In this document: one piece after another, positions 14,344 to 22,196 of the stretch
Position numbering within the stretch: the first letter of the stretch is position 1
Layout: each line of letters opens with the position of its first letter
Source of the DNA: a virus
IMG/VR virus record: IMGVR_UViG_3300012936_000192
Location: 1 to 22,647 of that record
DNA: 22,647 nucleotides
Direction: 5' to 3' (one strand)
The notes under the pieces: generated by a model
Seen by the model: only the letters and a program-made list of their open reading frames with translations
Databases searched by the model: none
What the model was told of the DNA's origin: nothing
Program-made: the position numbers and the translations under genes

Positions 14344-14945
14344 TGTTCACCCACAATATCATTTAAAATTCTATTAATACGGTCTGCCTTGGAGAACAAA
14401 CTTTTTTCCATGCCCTCCTGCACAGCCATGTATGCTCCCGGTGTTGATGGTTCACTGACAAAATCAAAACAGATCAACTGAAAGTCGTCTTCAACGATTG
14501 TATTGCCATTATTATCCTCATGCACCGATCCAAGCCCTCGGCTTGAAATACCCAGCTTTACTCCACCCTCAACGAGTGACTTTAGGATGTTTCCTGATGG
14601 GGTGTTAAGAACCTTAATCTTACCCATTACATTGTTTCCATCCCACCAAACTTTAGTCACCATGTGTGATGCATTCTTCAAGTTGACAACTGAATCTTCT
14701 GGGTGGTCTAGCTCACCCAAAGCTCTGTTCTCTTGAATGAGTTTGTCGTAGTTTTTCATCTCTCTCATGAGTACGTTGTGCGGATAGATTCTTCCGTTAC
14801 CATTCAACTGATCAGACTTTTGCATAATGCCAGTCAGATAAGTCGTACCATTGGCAACCTCAATCTTCTCGGATTCCGTAAGGTGGTCTTGACACACGCC
14901 GCCTTCGCACATTTCATAATACTCTGTTAAAATCTTTTTAGCCAT
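14340..14945 (-). CDS. gp21: Prohead core protease (gp21-like)
   Basis: This encodes 201 residues, close to T4 gp21 (212). Core motifs are YLTGIMQKSDQLNGNGRIYP (36-55), RALGELDHPEDS with probable catalytic His81, NLKNASHMVTKVWW (88-101), TPSGNILKSLVEGG (115-128) and GISSRGLGS with probable catalytic Ser134 or Ser135. The enzyme is packed into the prohead, activates itself, cuts scaffold and capsid proteins after (L/I)xE, and is then lost. Its own N-terminus contains ILTE (5-8), a possible self-cleavage site. It overlaps the upstream small gene by eight bases and the downstream gene by four, so the group is tightly coupled. Confidence 0.93.
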   Translation of the reverse strand: MAKKILTEYYEMCEGGVCQDHLTESEKIEVANGTTYLTGIMQKSDQLNGNGRIYPHNVLMREMKNYDKLIQENRALGELDHPEDSVVNLKNASHMVTKVWWDGNNVMGKIKVLNTPSGNILKSLVEGGVKLGISSRGLGSVHEDNNGNTIVEDDFQLICFDFVSEPSTPGAYMAVQEGMEKSLFSKADRINRILNDIVGEQ

Positions 14946-15204
14946 TTTTCATATCCTCGTTATAAACCCAAATCACACGAATTGGTGACCCACACTGTTT
15001 TGCAACCGTCTCAGTTACTTGGTAGGGGGTCCAAAGGTCACCTCCCCCTCTCCAAGATAAGTACATTCCCGACACGGATTCGGACAAAACCCCCTGTTCG
15101 TCAGAATCACTAGAGGGATACCAAAAATTGTAATACCCAATCTGACTGACAGTGTACCTTGTCCCGCTCGGGATGGTAATAATTTGATCAAATCCTTTGA
15201 ACAT
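14938..15204 (-). CDS. Small protein of unknown function upstream of the protease
   Basis: I choose ATG at 15202-15204, behind AAGAGAGAG, giving 88 residues from MFKGFDQIITIPSGTRYTVS. The frame extends to an ATG at 15231, but that start lies inside a hairpin and lacks a ribosome site. The protein is Trp/Tyr-rich (YYNFWYPSS, MYLSWRGGGDLWTPYQVTET) and ends with IRVIWVYNED, suggesting a small beta fold. I do not recognise the family. The 3' end overlaps the protease gene by eight bases, so it is made with the head proteins. Confidence 0.72.
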   Translation of the reverse strand: MFKGFDQIITIPSGTRYTVSQIGYYNFWYPSSDSDEQGVLSESVSGMYLSWRGGGDLWTPYQVTETVAKQCGSPIRVIWVYNEDMKNG

Positions 15205-15321
15205 ATATCTCTCTCTTGTTAAGCCCTGCATTCACGAGAAGTACCGAACGCAGGGCGAAGTTACGAACCCTTACAGCAATGTCTAACAGGCTGAAGCATC
15301 CACTTTGAAACCCATGTGTTG
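15205..15321 (-). other. Structured untranslated leader between the DUF1360-like gene and the small gene
   Basis: These 117 bases hold no credible gene. The only frame after the upstream stop is a ten-codon one (MGFKVDASAC) without a convincing ribosome site. The segment contains one strong hairpin (15223-15256) plus weaker complementarities such as CAGC/GCTG. No tRNA fold, no U-run and no ACTAYTTAT motif was found. Confidence 0.45.
15223..15256 (-). repeat. Inverted repeat / hairpin just ahead of a ribosome site
   Basis: GCCCTGCGTTC and GAATGCAGGGC form an 11-pair stem with a single G-U pair and a 12-base loop. It ends four bases before the AAGAGAGAG ribosome site of the gene starting at 15204. 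There is no U-run, so it is not a standard terminator. Confidence 0.75.
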
Positions 15322-15753
15322 TTACTCATCTTCTTCTCCTCCATTATACTCATAAAACTTTGCAAGCTCATCTACGCTCATCGTCGCATATGGGTCAGAC
15401 TTACAATCTTCACACTGACCGGCATCATTCTGAACCGGGTCATTGTGGTTGTGGAAAAAATTAATTCCCTTGTCTCCGAAAACCATATTCATGACATATG
15501 AAGCTCCCGAACCCAACCATCCACAAATTAAAAAATTCGCAAGATTGAGTTCAAAAGTAAATAGTTCCGTGAACGGATTTAAACAAAAAAGTAGCGCACC
15601 GACCCAAAATCCCATACACATAGGACAGGAAACAAGCTCTCCAAAAAAGTCAGACCTTTCTTTTATAAAGTTTCTTGGCTTATTGAAGATTGTTCCATAC
15701 ACCAATAGCTGGGTCAATCCATACCCTGTCAACACAAACCATAAAAGTTCCAT
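15322..15753 (-). CDS. DUF1360-like membrane protein
   Basis: This encodes 143 residues starting seven bases after the preceding gene's last sense codon, behind CAGGAG. Hydrophobic segments at about 3-22, 46-62 and 70-92 suggest two or three membrane passes. The pattern YGLTQLLVYG, KPRNF, then CPMCMGFWVG (43-52) matches DUF1360 as I know it. A second pair, CEDC (114-117), lies in the acidic C-terminal tail that ends EYNGGEEDE. The family has no firm function. CPMC/CEDC could bind metal or form disulfides. A membrane protein inside a head-assembly operon is odd: it could anchor prohead initiation at the membrane, or act in superinfection or lysis. These ideas are inference. Confidence 0.72.
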   Translation of the reverse strand: MELLWFVLTGYGLTQLLVYGTIFNKPRNFIKERSDFFGELVSCPMCMGFWVGALLFCLNPFTELFTFELNLANFLICGWLGSGASYVMNMVFGDKGINFFHNHNDPVQNDAGQCEDCKSDPYATMSVDELAKFYEYNGGEEDE

Positions 15754-15756
15754 TCT

Positions 15757-16332
15757 CTACTCCTGATAAAAAGGTGATGCCGATGGGTGGGTCGTTTTCC
15801 ACCCAGTATCGTTAGGTTTAATGGAGCCCTTGATAGGTTCTTGTGCCACATCTCCCAAGTCGGTAGAATCCGTGGGGTCAGTCAACATGTCGGAAATCTC
15901 ACCCTCATGTCTCTGCGTGTATTCAAAGTATGCACGTTCTTCTTCAATAAACTTGCCAATATCAAACACAACTACCTGTGTGGAATCTGCTCCATTATAT
16001 GACTCAGCCACGTATGCCGCCTCCATGGAACCGTAAATATTTCCTGAACGAACAGAGCCCAAATCAATGACACCCTTCGTGGCGAGGTATCTGAACAAAC
16101 GATCCTGCGTGTCGTAAACATCCTCTGACAACGAACCCTTCGCAATGGTTAGAACTTTCTTTGCCTCGGGCATGACAACAATGTCAACGTCCACATGATC
16201 CATAATCATAATGTTGCCATCAAGGGATTTTCTGGCTATCATCTCCATGGATGCTTGAGGTTTTTCCTCAACCGCTGCTGCTTCATCTTCCGGGAGTTCT
16301 GATCCTCCACCCACTTTCATGACAATAGACAT
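15757..16332 (-). CDS. Conserved protein of unknown function in the portal-protease interval
   Basis: This encodes 191 residues and starts with a one-base overlap (TAATG) with the upstream stop; AGAGAGG provides the ribosome site. After an acidic lead (residues 8-30) comes a folded core: MIMDHVDVDIVVMPEAKKVL, RLFRYLATKGVIDLGSVRSG, GSMEAAYVAESYNGADSTQV, and FDIGKFIEEERAYFEYTQRH. The tail is Asp/Thr/Pro-rich and ends SASPFYQE. I recall the SMEAAY and IGKFIEEE blocks from marine myoviruses next to the portal gene, without function. Position suggests a head or portal accessory role. Confidence 0.75.
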   Translation of the reverse strand: MSIVMKVGGGSELPEDEAAAVEEKPQASMEMIARKSLDGNIMIMDHVDVDIVVMPEAKKVLTIAKGSLSEDVYDTQDRLFRYLATKGVIDLGSVRSGNIYGSMEAAYVAESYNGADSTQVVVFDIGKFIEEERAYFEYTQRHEGEISDMLTDPTDSTDLGDVAQEPIKGSIKPNDTGWKTTHPSASPFYQE

Positions 16333-17165
16333 TATTCACTTACCTCTCTTGCCAACTCTTGAATCTTTAAAATCTTTTTAATATCGCTCTCAGTCAACGG
16401 AGCTTGCTTGAAATTATCAAGCGTTTCTAAGACTCGCTTAGCATTAGACAGCATTCTCTGATCTTCTTTGATTTCCTTCATGTTGAAGGATTCCTCAACG
16501 ACCCTCTTTAGGCGACCAATCTCCTCGTTGAGATAGGTCTTTAGACCCACGCCGTTATCCGAAAAAGAGTAAATGAACCTGTTTAAAAGTTCACTCTGTT
16601 CCTCGTGCAGCTTACCAGAGTATTCTTTATTAAATCTTTTCGTAAAAGATTTGTATGTAAGATTTGAAATATGTTCAATACCTTGCGGTTCTTCCGGAAG
16701 GCTTGTCATAATCTCCACTTGCTTTTGCTCCATTAGAACACGAGTCGCCAACGGTCCTTTCTCATTAAAAATCTGAGAAAGCGTTGCTAGATCTTTATAG
16801 TTTGGCACGAAGTTTGCATAAACTTCAGTTCCAAGCTCAGATGAAATGTCGGCAATGGCTTCTGACTGGCTATCAAAAATACTTCTAGTTGGAATCAGTG
16901 CATAGGCTCTTTTCGCCTCGCTCAACATTCTCTCTGCTGCTTCAGCACTGACACCTCTTGTTTCCGAAAGCGCACGGTAAACATCCAACTCCTTATGAAG
17001 TGGTGTTCCTTTTGAAAAGTGTCGCTTGATCACTCCAACGACCTTATCTTTTCTTTCTTCGTCTTTCTGAAGGGAAGCCTTTGTTAATTCCTTAACAAGA
17101 ACTTCAAACAAGAATGCGGTGTTGCGCTTCTTATTATGTCTGAATTTATTTTTTCTCGGACGCAT
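16332..17165 (-). CDS. Conserved helical protein after the portal, possible prohead component
   Basis: This encodes 277 residues, overlapping the portal gene by 20 bases with a GGGGAG ribosome site inside it. The N-terminus is very basic (MRPRKNKFRHNKKRNTAFLF), followed by EVLVKELTKASLQKDEERKD and IKRHFSKGTPLHKELDVYRA. The rest is predicted mostly helical, rich in Lys/Glu/Leu, with coiled-coil potential near 185-265. I recall the KRNTAF-E-L-KELTK pattern as common right after portal genes in marine T4-like phages. In T4 the genes at this place are 67 and 68, which shape the prohead core. Whether this protein is equivalent cannot be told. Confidence 0.75.
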   Translation of the reverse strand: MRPRKNKFRHNKKRNTAFLFEVLVKELTKASLQKDEERKDKVVGVIKRHFSKGTPLHKELDVYRALSETRGVSAEAAERMLSEAKRAYALIPTRSIFDSQSEAIADISSELGTEVYANFVPNYKDLATLSQIFNEKGPLATRVLMEQKQVEIMTSLPEEPQGIEHISNLTYKSFTKRFNKEYSGKLHEEQSELLNRFIYSFSDNGVGLKTYLNEEIGRLKRVVEESFNMKEIKEDQRMLSNAKRVLETLDNFKQAPLTESDIKKILKIQELAREVSE

Positions 17166-19101
17166 TTTCCGTTCTCCCCAATTGTTTAATTAAACGCCCA
17201 ATTTCAACACTATTGTTTAAAATTGTTTGTTCTTCTTCATCATAATTAGTAACGTCAAGAGATTCGGCAAGGGGTGATTTAACTAAACTCATTAAATCGG
17301 ACATTCCCTTGTGTGTATTTCGTCTCGTATTTCTCCCCGTCTCTCGTGACCACGACCCTTTTGTACTTCTCTTTGCAGCACCTGCGGATCTCCGGTCGCC
17401 ACCATTTTGAGGCTTACCGTTAACTGTTTTCGGCGTATACATTTTCCCCTTAGATGCGGGGGTCGTAGTCTGAGTGTCTGAACTTCTTCTAGCTGGGGCT
17501 GCTAAGAGTGCGCTATCGTCACCTTCGTCACCGCCGCCATCGTCGCCGCCCATGTCGTCTCCACCCATGTCGTCTCCACCCATGTCATCACCGCCGTCGT
17601 CTCCACCAAAGTCTGCACCACCGCCGCCATCACTGCCTTCGGATGCTGCACCCTCTGCTGCTGCCTCAAGCTGGGCATCAAAGATTTTATCAAAGAACAT
17701 TTCTCGCTGATTCTGCTGGAACTGTTCGTCCGACAGTTGGAATACGTTCTTGGCAATCCAACGTCGTGAAAAGAAGCCTTCAGTCGCAGCAGAAGCAACA
17801 TCAAACTTTGTATTCCAGTGTTCAAGCTCTTGTAACTCTGCAATCTTAGATGGGTTGTTCAGAGAAAGTTTAAATCCAATAAGATCTTGCTTTCTGAATC
17901 CAAGTGTGTAAAGGTGAATAATGCCAACCTTCTCAAGCTCAGAGACAATCACACGCTGTAGTCGCTGAATAGTTCTAGCGAAGCGAATGTCCTTCTGAGC
18001 CAAAGTAGCCTTGTCTTCGTCGGAACCTTCCGCACGAGAAAGGTAAGAAGCTGGAATCTTTAAAGCAGAGAACAGCTTGTCTCTTAAATACTTTACATCA
18101 TCAATGTCGCCAGTGTAGGTTCCACCCGGCAAACTCTCAACTCTGGTGTTGTTGTTTGCACGAACAGGAATGAAGTAGTCTTCATCAATGCTCATCGGAT
18201 TGTATCTCAAATCAACACGACCAGTACGAGAATCTACAATCTGATTTCTTTTCATCGTTGTCTTTACTCTCTCCATGTACTGTTCTACGTCTTGGGGAGA
18301 AATATTACCAATGTCAATGTAGAACACTCGCCGTTCCGGTGAGCGGACGATTCGGTACGCCATCATGGCATCTTCTAGCAGTGTAAGCTGTCGCCAAATA
18401 CGTCGGGCTGGTTCCAACACCGAAGTACCATAGGGTGCATACCTGTCATTGCCCAAAACTCTGAAGTGTGCAATCTGCCAATTTTCAAAAGTCATGTTTG
18501 CAGAGTTCCACTGATACTGGACATAGTTGGGGTTGGTCTTGTCTTCACCCTCAAGTCTCTCAATTTCGTTTGGTGGCAATCCCATTGTGTTGGTTACACC
18601 GTTGTTCTCGTCAATGTCCAGATAAAGGAAAAAATCTCCATATTTACACATCGTCCTTGACCAACCGAAAAGGTTGTGCTCTACGTTTAGGATATTGTGA
18701 TACAGAGACTGTAGAATATCTTTAATTTCTTGATTCTGGCAATCAATTGTGAGCAGTGGGGTTAATTTTGTGGAAGTCGTGATCTCATCTGCGTAAATGT
18801 CCAGACCAGATGCAATCTCTGGCATGTATTCCATCTGTTCAAAGTCCATGTATCGGATTGCTCGGTCTTGCTGAAGCATTTGAGACGTTGCAAGTCCCTC
18901 AAAGCCACCGGCATAGTCTGACTTCTTGAACTGCTGACCTGAAGCCGAAGAAAATTTTGAAGAATAGCTATCTAGTTGTCTTTTTCTAAACCTTCTCTGT
19001 GTCTGCTTTCTATAATTTACGATTGGACCTGAAAAGAGTCGTGTCAACTGTTTGAACAGCAGCGAATCTTGGTTCCTTACATTATTTTCTCTTTTTGCCA
19101 T
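17146..19101 (-). CDS. gp20: Portal protein (gp20-like)
   Basis: This encodes 651 residues; T4 gp20 has 524. The portal core runs from about 70 to 480: DRAIRYMDFEQMEYMPEIAS, LDIYADEITTS, LFGWSRTMCKYGDFFLYLDI, APYGTSVLEPARRIWRQLTL, LEDAMMAYRIVRSPERRVFY, KYLRDKLFSALKIPASYLSR and EDKATLAQKDIRFARTIQRL. These are standard gp20 blocks. A low-complexity Gly/Asp/Met stretch (about 500-545) with a repeated GGDDM unit follows, then a Ser/Thr/Lys/Arg-rich linker and a short conserved tail (NNSVEIGRLIKQLG). The dodecameric portal is the entry point for DNA and the nucleation site of the prohead. The gene begins five bases after the terminase stop. Confidence 0.95.
   Translation of the reverse strand: MAKRENNVRNQDSLLFKQLTRLFSGPIVNYRKQTQRRFRKRQLDSYSSKFSSASGQQFKKSDYAGGFEGLATSQMLQQDRAIRYMDFEQMEYMPEIASGLDIYADEITTSTKLTPLLTIDCQNQEIKDILQSLYHNILNVEHNLFGWSRTMCKYGDFFLYLDIDENNGVTNTMGLPPNEIERLEGEDKTNPNYVQYQWNSANMTFENWQIAHFRVLGNDRYAPYGTSVLEPARRIWRQLTLLEDAMMAYRIVRSPERRVFYIDIGNISPQDVEQYMERVKTTMKRNQIVDSRTGRVDLRYNPMSIDEDYFIPVRANNNTRVESLPGGTYTGDIDDVKYLRDKLFSALKIPASYLSRAEGSDEDKATLAQKDIRFARTIQRLQRVIVSELEKVGIIHLYTLGFRKQDLIGFKLSLNNPSKIAELQELEHWNTKFDVASAATEGFFSRRWIAKNVFQLSDEQFQQNQREMFFDKIFDAQLEAAAEGAASEGSDGGGGADFGGDDGGDDMGGDDMGGDDMGGDDGGGDEGDDSALLAAPARRSSDTQTTTPASKGKMYTPKTVNGKPQNGGDRRSAGAAKRSTKGSWSRETGRNTRRNTHKGMSDLMSLVKSPLAESLDVTNYDEEEQTILNNSVEIGRLIKQLGRTENASEKK
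17551..17595 (-). repeat. 15-bp tandem repeat coding for GGDDM in the portal tail
   Basis: The unit CATGTCGTCTCCACC (plus strand) occurs twice exactly at 17551-17580 and a third time with four changes at 17581-17595. It encodes consecutive GGDDM units within a longer Gly/Asp-rich stretch. Slippage or recombination probably changes its copy number. Confidence 0.9.
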
Positions 19102-19106
19102 CTTTG

Positions 19107-20684
19107 TTACCCCTTAGTGATCCACATGTGCGGCTCTAGCTCTTTTATTCTTTCTTTGAATTCGTTTTGTTTGGAATAGCCAGACTGACCGGCTATTGCA
19201 GTGTGAAAAGTTGAAGATGACTTGCTCATCCCGCTCAACAATGCCTTTCTATACTCCATCTCTCGCTTGTCTCCAACCAAAGCAGTGTCTCTTACCCAAC
19301 AGGCAATCGCCATTGCCATAATAAGGTCGTCGTTGTACCCTCTCATGGCTTCAGGTTTGCCGTTATTCCAGACAAAGGTCTTAATTTCACCCAAAAGACG
19401 ACTGGAAGATACATTAATTAGATTATTTCTTATAAATTCCTCCAATTTCGCAATAATTAAGGGTCTTGTCTTCATAGATGTTGTAAATCCGGGCACAGAA
19501 TTGCTCCTTTGTTCTGCCACATACTGCTCAACGTACTCGTGCGTTGATTTGATAGAGTAATATAAATTATTATACTCCATATCTATTAGTTTTGTTAAGA
19601 CAGAATATCCAACATTGTTATTTTCTACAACCAACATGCAGTTTCCGTAAGAACTGGCTGCGTCATAGAGCATCTGAGCAAAAAAATCAAGCTCTGGCTT
19701 ACCTTGATACTCTGCAACCTGCCTCATGTTCGTAACGTCTACAACATGAAAGACAGAATAATCTTTTCCGTCGCCTCGGGCAACGTCTGCGGTGAGAATG
19801 TAAGAGTTTTCGGGCTGAAACTTCTCCCAAATATATAAGTTTCTGTCAAAACCTGTTTTATACTTTGGCTCAGAAATTTTACCCAACATTCCCTCAATAT
19901 CTTCTGGGTGGATTACTGTCTCACCCGACATATTAAAGTTACACTCAAGCTCCTGTGCGATTTCTCGGCGAGACATGTTTCTGGTTTCTTTAGCGAACCA
20001 CTCGGCATCACGATCTGGGTGTACGTCCCACGGCAACATGGTGGGGAAAAAGTCGTTTTGTTCTTCGTCAGCAGCAACATAGGTTTTGTGGAACCAGTTA
20101 CCAACACCGTTTGGCGTTGACAGGGCAATACAGCTACCACCGGTTGATAGTGTAGGGTAAAGACCCATCCACAATTCTTCCAAGCCTTCAATGTGTGCAG
20201 CCTCATCAAGCACCAAAAGAGACAGAGCCTCAGAACGACCAGCATCGCCGGATGTTGAAGATGCTTTGATTTGTGAGCCGTTAGAAAGCTCAAAAGATGT
20301 TCTGTTGTCCACGGAGATAGAAGCAATACGCAACCATTCTGGCACATGCCTCATGATGTTCTTAACTTTCTTGACAAGGTTAGATGCAGTTCCAAACTTT
20401 GTAGCCATGACGAGAACATTCTTGTCTCTATGAAACATCATAAGCCAGACAACATAGCCCGCTGAGATGGTGGAAATACCAAGCTGTCTGGCTTTTAAGA
20501 TAATATTAAAACGATGATCTCTGAACGAATGCAGGAGGTCGTCTTGGAAGTCAAAAGTTTTAAATGAAATTAGACCGTGTTGTGGGTGAGAAATTTTTGC
20601 ATAATTGTTCAGAAAGTAAACTGGATCTTTACCGCAACGAACAATTTCCTTTACTATTTCCTCTTTTGATAGCTGATACCCCAT
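19107..20684 (-). CDS. gp17: Terminase large subunit (gp17-like packaging ATPase/nuclease)
   Basis: This encodes 525 residues, compared with 610 in T4 gp17. The ATPase half carries ARQLGIST at 65-72 (the atypical Walker A of this family, T4 SRQLGKTT), and LLVLDEAAH at 156-164 (Walker B with catalytic Glu161). The coupling motif follows near LSTPNG (188-193). The nuclease half has the RNase H-like acids: ADVARGDGKDYS with Asp300, LVVENNNVGY with Glu354, and YNDDLIMAMAIA in the last quarter. It cuts concatemeric DNA and pumps it through the portal encoded next. The ribosome site is weak (AAGAG). T4 gp17 starts with a longer N-terminal part, which is missing here. Confidence 0.95.
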   Translation of the reverse strand: MGYQLSKEEIVKEIVRCGKDPVYFLNNYAKISHPQHGLISFKTFDFQDDLLHSFRDHRFNIILKARQLGISTISAGYVVWLMMFHRDKNVLVMATKFGTASNLVKKVKNIMRHVPEWLRIASISVDNRTSFELSNGSQIKASSTSGDAGRSEALSLLVLDEAAHIEGLEELWMGLYPTLSTGGSCIALSTPNGVGNWFHKTYVAADEEQNDFFPTMLPWDVHPDRDAEWFAKETRNMSRREIAQELECNFNMSGETVIHPEDIEGMLGKISEPKYKTGFDRNLYIWEKFQPENSYILTADVARGDGKDYSVFHVVDVTNMRQVAEYQGKPELDFFAQMLYDAASSYGNCMLVVENNNVGYSVLTKLIDMEYNNLYYSIKSTHEYVEQYVAEQRSNSVPGFTTSMKTRPLIIAKLEEFIRNNLINVSSSRLLGEIKTFVWNNGKPEAMRGYNDDLIMAMAIACWVRDTALVGDKREMEYRKALLSGMSKSSSTFHTAIAGQSGYSKQNEFKERIKELEPHMWITKG

Positions 20685-20701
20685 TCATCACACTCTTACT
20701 C

Positions 20702-21337
20702 TTACATCTCGCCTACGGCGAACTGACCGATGATGGTCTCGTTACCTTCTAACTCTACATTGTTGACACTGGCTACTGCAATCTGAGCGTACTTAACCTT
20801 TGTCATGATGTATCTGTACCCTCTCTGAACCTTGTAACCTGCTTGCTCAATCGCATCTCCAATCTCTTGGATACCGCCGCCTGCTTGGACGACCGGCTCC
20901 ACGATCTTGGCAATCTCTGCTTGCTCATCTGGGTACATCACTGGTTGTCCCTCTTTGATGCTTACACGCTGCATGTCATCTGCACCGAGCTTAGCAGCGA
21001 GACCACCGAGAAAGTTTGCAACCTCAGTCTTGCTGATGTGAATAAGCATCTCCTCAACAGAATCTTCAACGTGCTTCTTCTCAATAGCCACCTGTTCGTG
21101 TTCTTCTTGCCCGTCATCGTCAAAAGGCATACCCGAAAATTCATTCTCGTTAGTTTTCTTTGATTTAGCTGCCTTATCCCAAGACTTCTCGTCTGGATAA
21201 TCTTCGTCACCGGGCTTAGCTGGCTTTTCTCCACGGGCACGCTTCTTGTGAATGTTGGCATACAACCCGTCCTTCTCTTTTAGTCGGGCATATTCTTCCA
21301 TGATGATCTTTTTTAATTCTTTGGTTGAAATCTTCAT
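20702..21337 (-). CDS. Putative internal head protein with capsid-targeting-like N-terminus
   Basis: This encodes 211 residues behind AAGGAG. The first 16 residues, MKISTKELKKIIMEEY, form an amphipathic helix and match the start of the preceding gene's product. I12-M13-E14 fits the (L/I)xE cut site of the prohead protease. Next is a strongly basic motif, LYANIHKKRARGEKPAKPGD, then an acidic linker (55-85), and a folded C-terminal domain (about 85-211) with VAIEKKHVEDSVEEMLIHIS and YKVQRGYRYIMTKVKYAQIA. I recall the YANIHKKRARGEKPAKPG motif from marine phage proteins, without function. The terminase gene follows 17 bases on, so a small-terminase role is conceivable but no supporting motif is seen. 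Confidence 0.7.
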   Translation of the reverse strand: MKISTKELKKIIMEEYARLKEKDGLYANIHKKRARGEKPAKPGDEDYPDEKSWDKAAKSKKTNENEFSGMPFDDDGQEEHEQVAIEKKHVEDSVEEMLIHISKTEVANFLGGLAAKLGADDMQRVSIKEGQPVMYPDEQAEIAKIVEPVVQAGGGIQEIGDAIEQAGYKVQRGYRYIMTKVKYAQIAVASVNNVELEGNETIIGQFAVGEM

Positions 21338-21339
21338 TG

Positions 21340-21621
21340 CTATAGTTCTCCTTGATCCATCTGCACGGTATTGGAAGGCACATCAAGAGAGTCGTGCAAG
21401 CTCTCGTACAAATCATGAAGCACCTTCAGTGCCATATCAAGATTTTTGGCAACATCAGGTTGGTGCTCAAAGTCAATCTCATGATTGGACATTTCCACCA
21501 ACTTAATTGCATTCTCAAGTTTTCTAATATTTCTTGAGGCTTTATTCTCTGGGAGTCTTTGTTTAAAGTTGTGAACTTCTTCTTGAATGATCTCCTTTAG
21601 TCTTGTTCTGGTGATTCTCAT
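21340..21621 (-). CDS. Small helical protein with capsid-targeting-like N-terminus
   Basis: This encodes 93 residues, overlapping the upstream gene by four bases (ATGA), with GGAGGGG as ribosome site. It begins MRITRTRLKEIIQEEVHNFK. I12-Q13-E14 is an (L/I)xE site at the same position as in the next gene. The remainder is helical (SRNIRKLENAIKLVEMSNHE, DMALKVLHDLYESLHDSLD). No family is recognised. T4 internal proteins carry short N-terminal targeting sequences ending at such a site, so packaging into the prohead is a reasonable inference. Confidence 0.7.
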   Translation of the reverse strand: MRITRTRLKEIIQEEVHNFKQRLPENKASRNIRKLENAIKLVEMSNHEIDFEHQPDVAKNLDMALKVLHDLYESLHDSLDVPSNTVQMDQGEL

Positions 21622-22193
21622 TTTAAGTTCCCCTCCGGGGCTGTCTTGTCTGCCGCTGTGCGAGAGTCTGACTGATTCTTTTTAGCACCAGCACCAACCT
21701 CGTCGCCGTCACGCAACCAGTCCTTAAATTTCTTTTCTAAACTGTCTTTGCTTTCAGCAGTTACAGGATCCATACTTTCATAACTCTCAACCTTAAATAC
21801 CTGCTTTGCACACATCCAAGAACGGACTCGGCTCATTCCCTGAATGTGAATGTCTGTTTCGCCGTCCTGTTTCAAGGAAAGACTTTCACCAACGGATTTT
21901 CGGTATTCCTTTTTGATGTGCTTTAGAATGTCTGCCATCGTAGACTCCACGTCATTCTCAAAACTCTTGGCGTGAACCTCCTTCATGGTGATTTCACTAT
22001 TATAATACAAGCACAACTTATCTGCCTGTAAACGAATAGAGAACCCGTCCATCACACGTTTGTCGGTAATCGGAACCTCTTGTTCTCTTTTCAAGCCGAT
22101 GAGAACCGGCTCTCCATTTTCGTCAAGCGCACCGTCGTGAATGTTGGATACAGCCTGAGAAATGCCTCTAACAATTTCTAAAACACTAGCCAT
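21618..22193 (-). CDS. Protein of unknown function
   Basis: This encodes 191 residues, starting three bases after the previous stop with a GAGGAA site. The first half looks folded: VLEIVRGISQAVSNIHDGAL, PVLIGLKREQEVPIT, RVMDGFSIRLQADKLCLYYN. The middle is SFENDVESTMADILKHIKKE and LKQDGETDIHIQGMSRVRSW. The last 50 residues are charged and disordered-looking (GDEVGAGAKKNQSDSRT). No signal peptide, membrane span or catalytic motif is evident. It is coupled by ATGA overlap to the next gene, suggesting the two are made together. A structural or small-terminase role is possible but unsupported. Confidence 0.68.
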   Translation of the reverse strand: MASVLEIVRGISQAVSNIHDGALDENGEPVLIGLKREQEVPITDKRVMDGFSIRLQADKLCLYYNSEITMKEVHAKSFENDVESTMADILKHIKKEYRKSVGESLSLKQDGETDIHIQGMSRVRSWMCAKQVFKVESYESMDPVTAESKDSLEKKFKDWLRDGDEVGAGAKKNQSDSRTAADKTAPEGNLK

Positions 22194-22196
22194 TTT

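Noticed and set aside
15232-15321. Possible tRNA in the structured gap (a GGGTTCG stretch resembles a T-arm)
   Set aside because: The flanking bases do not pair as a T-stem, and no acceptor stem or anticodon arm can be drawn on either strand.
17539-17595. Possible CRISPR-like repeat
   Set aside because: The 15-bp units are directly adjacent without spacers and keep the portal frame, so this is a coding tandem repeat.
17508-17849. Open frames on the plus strand and in other frames across the portal tail (Arg/His/Pro-rich or Ser/Pro-rich)
   Set aside because: They are by-products of the GGDDM repeat and Gly/Asp codons; composition is absurd for a protein and no ribosome site is present.
19107-20684. 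Terminase Walker A lacking the usual lysine (ARQLGIST) as a sign of inactivity
   Set aside because: Large terminases commonly use atypical Walker A forms, including ARQLGIST-type ones, and Walker B and the nuclease acids are intact.
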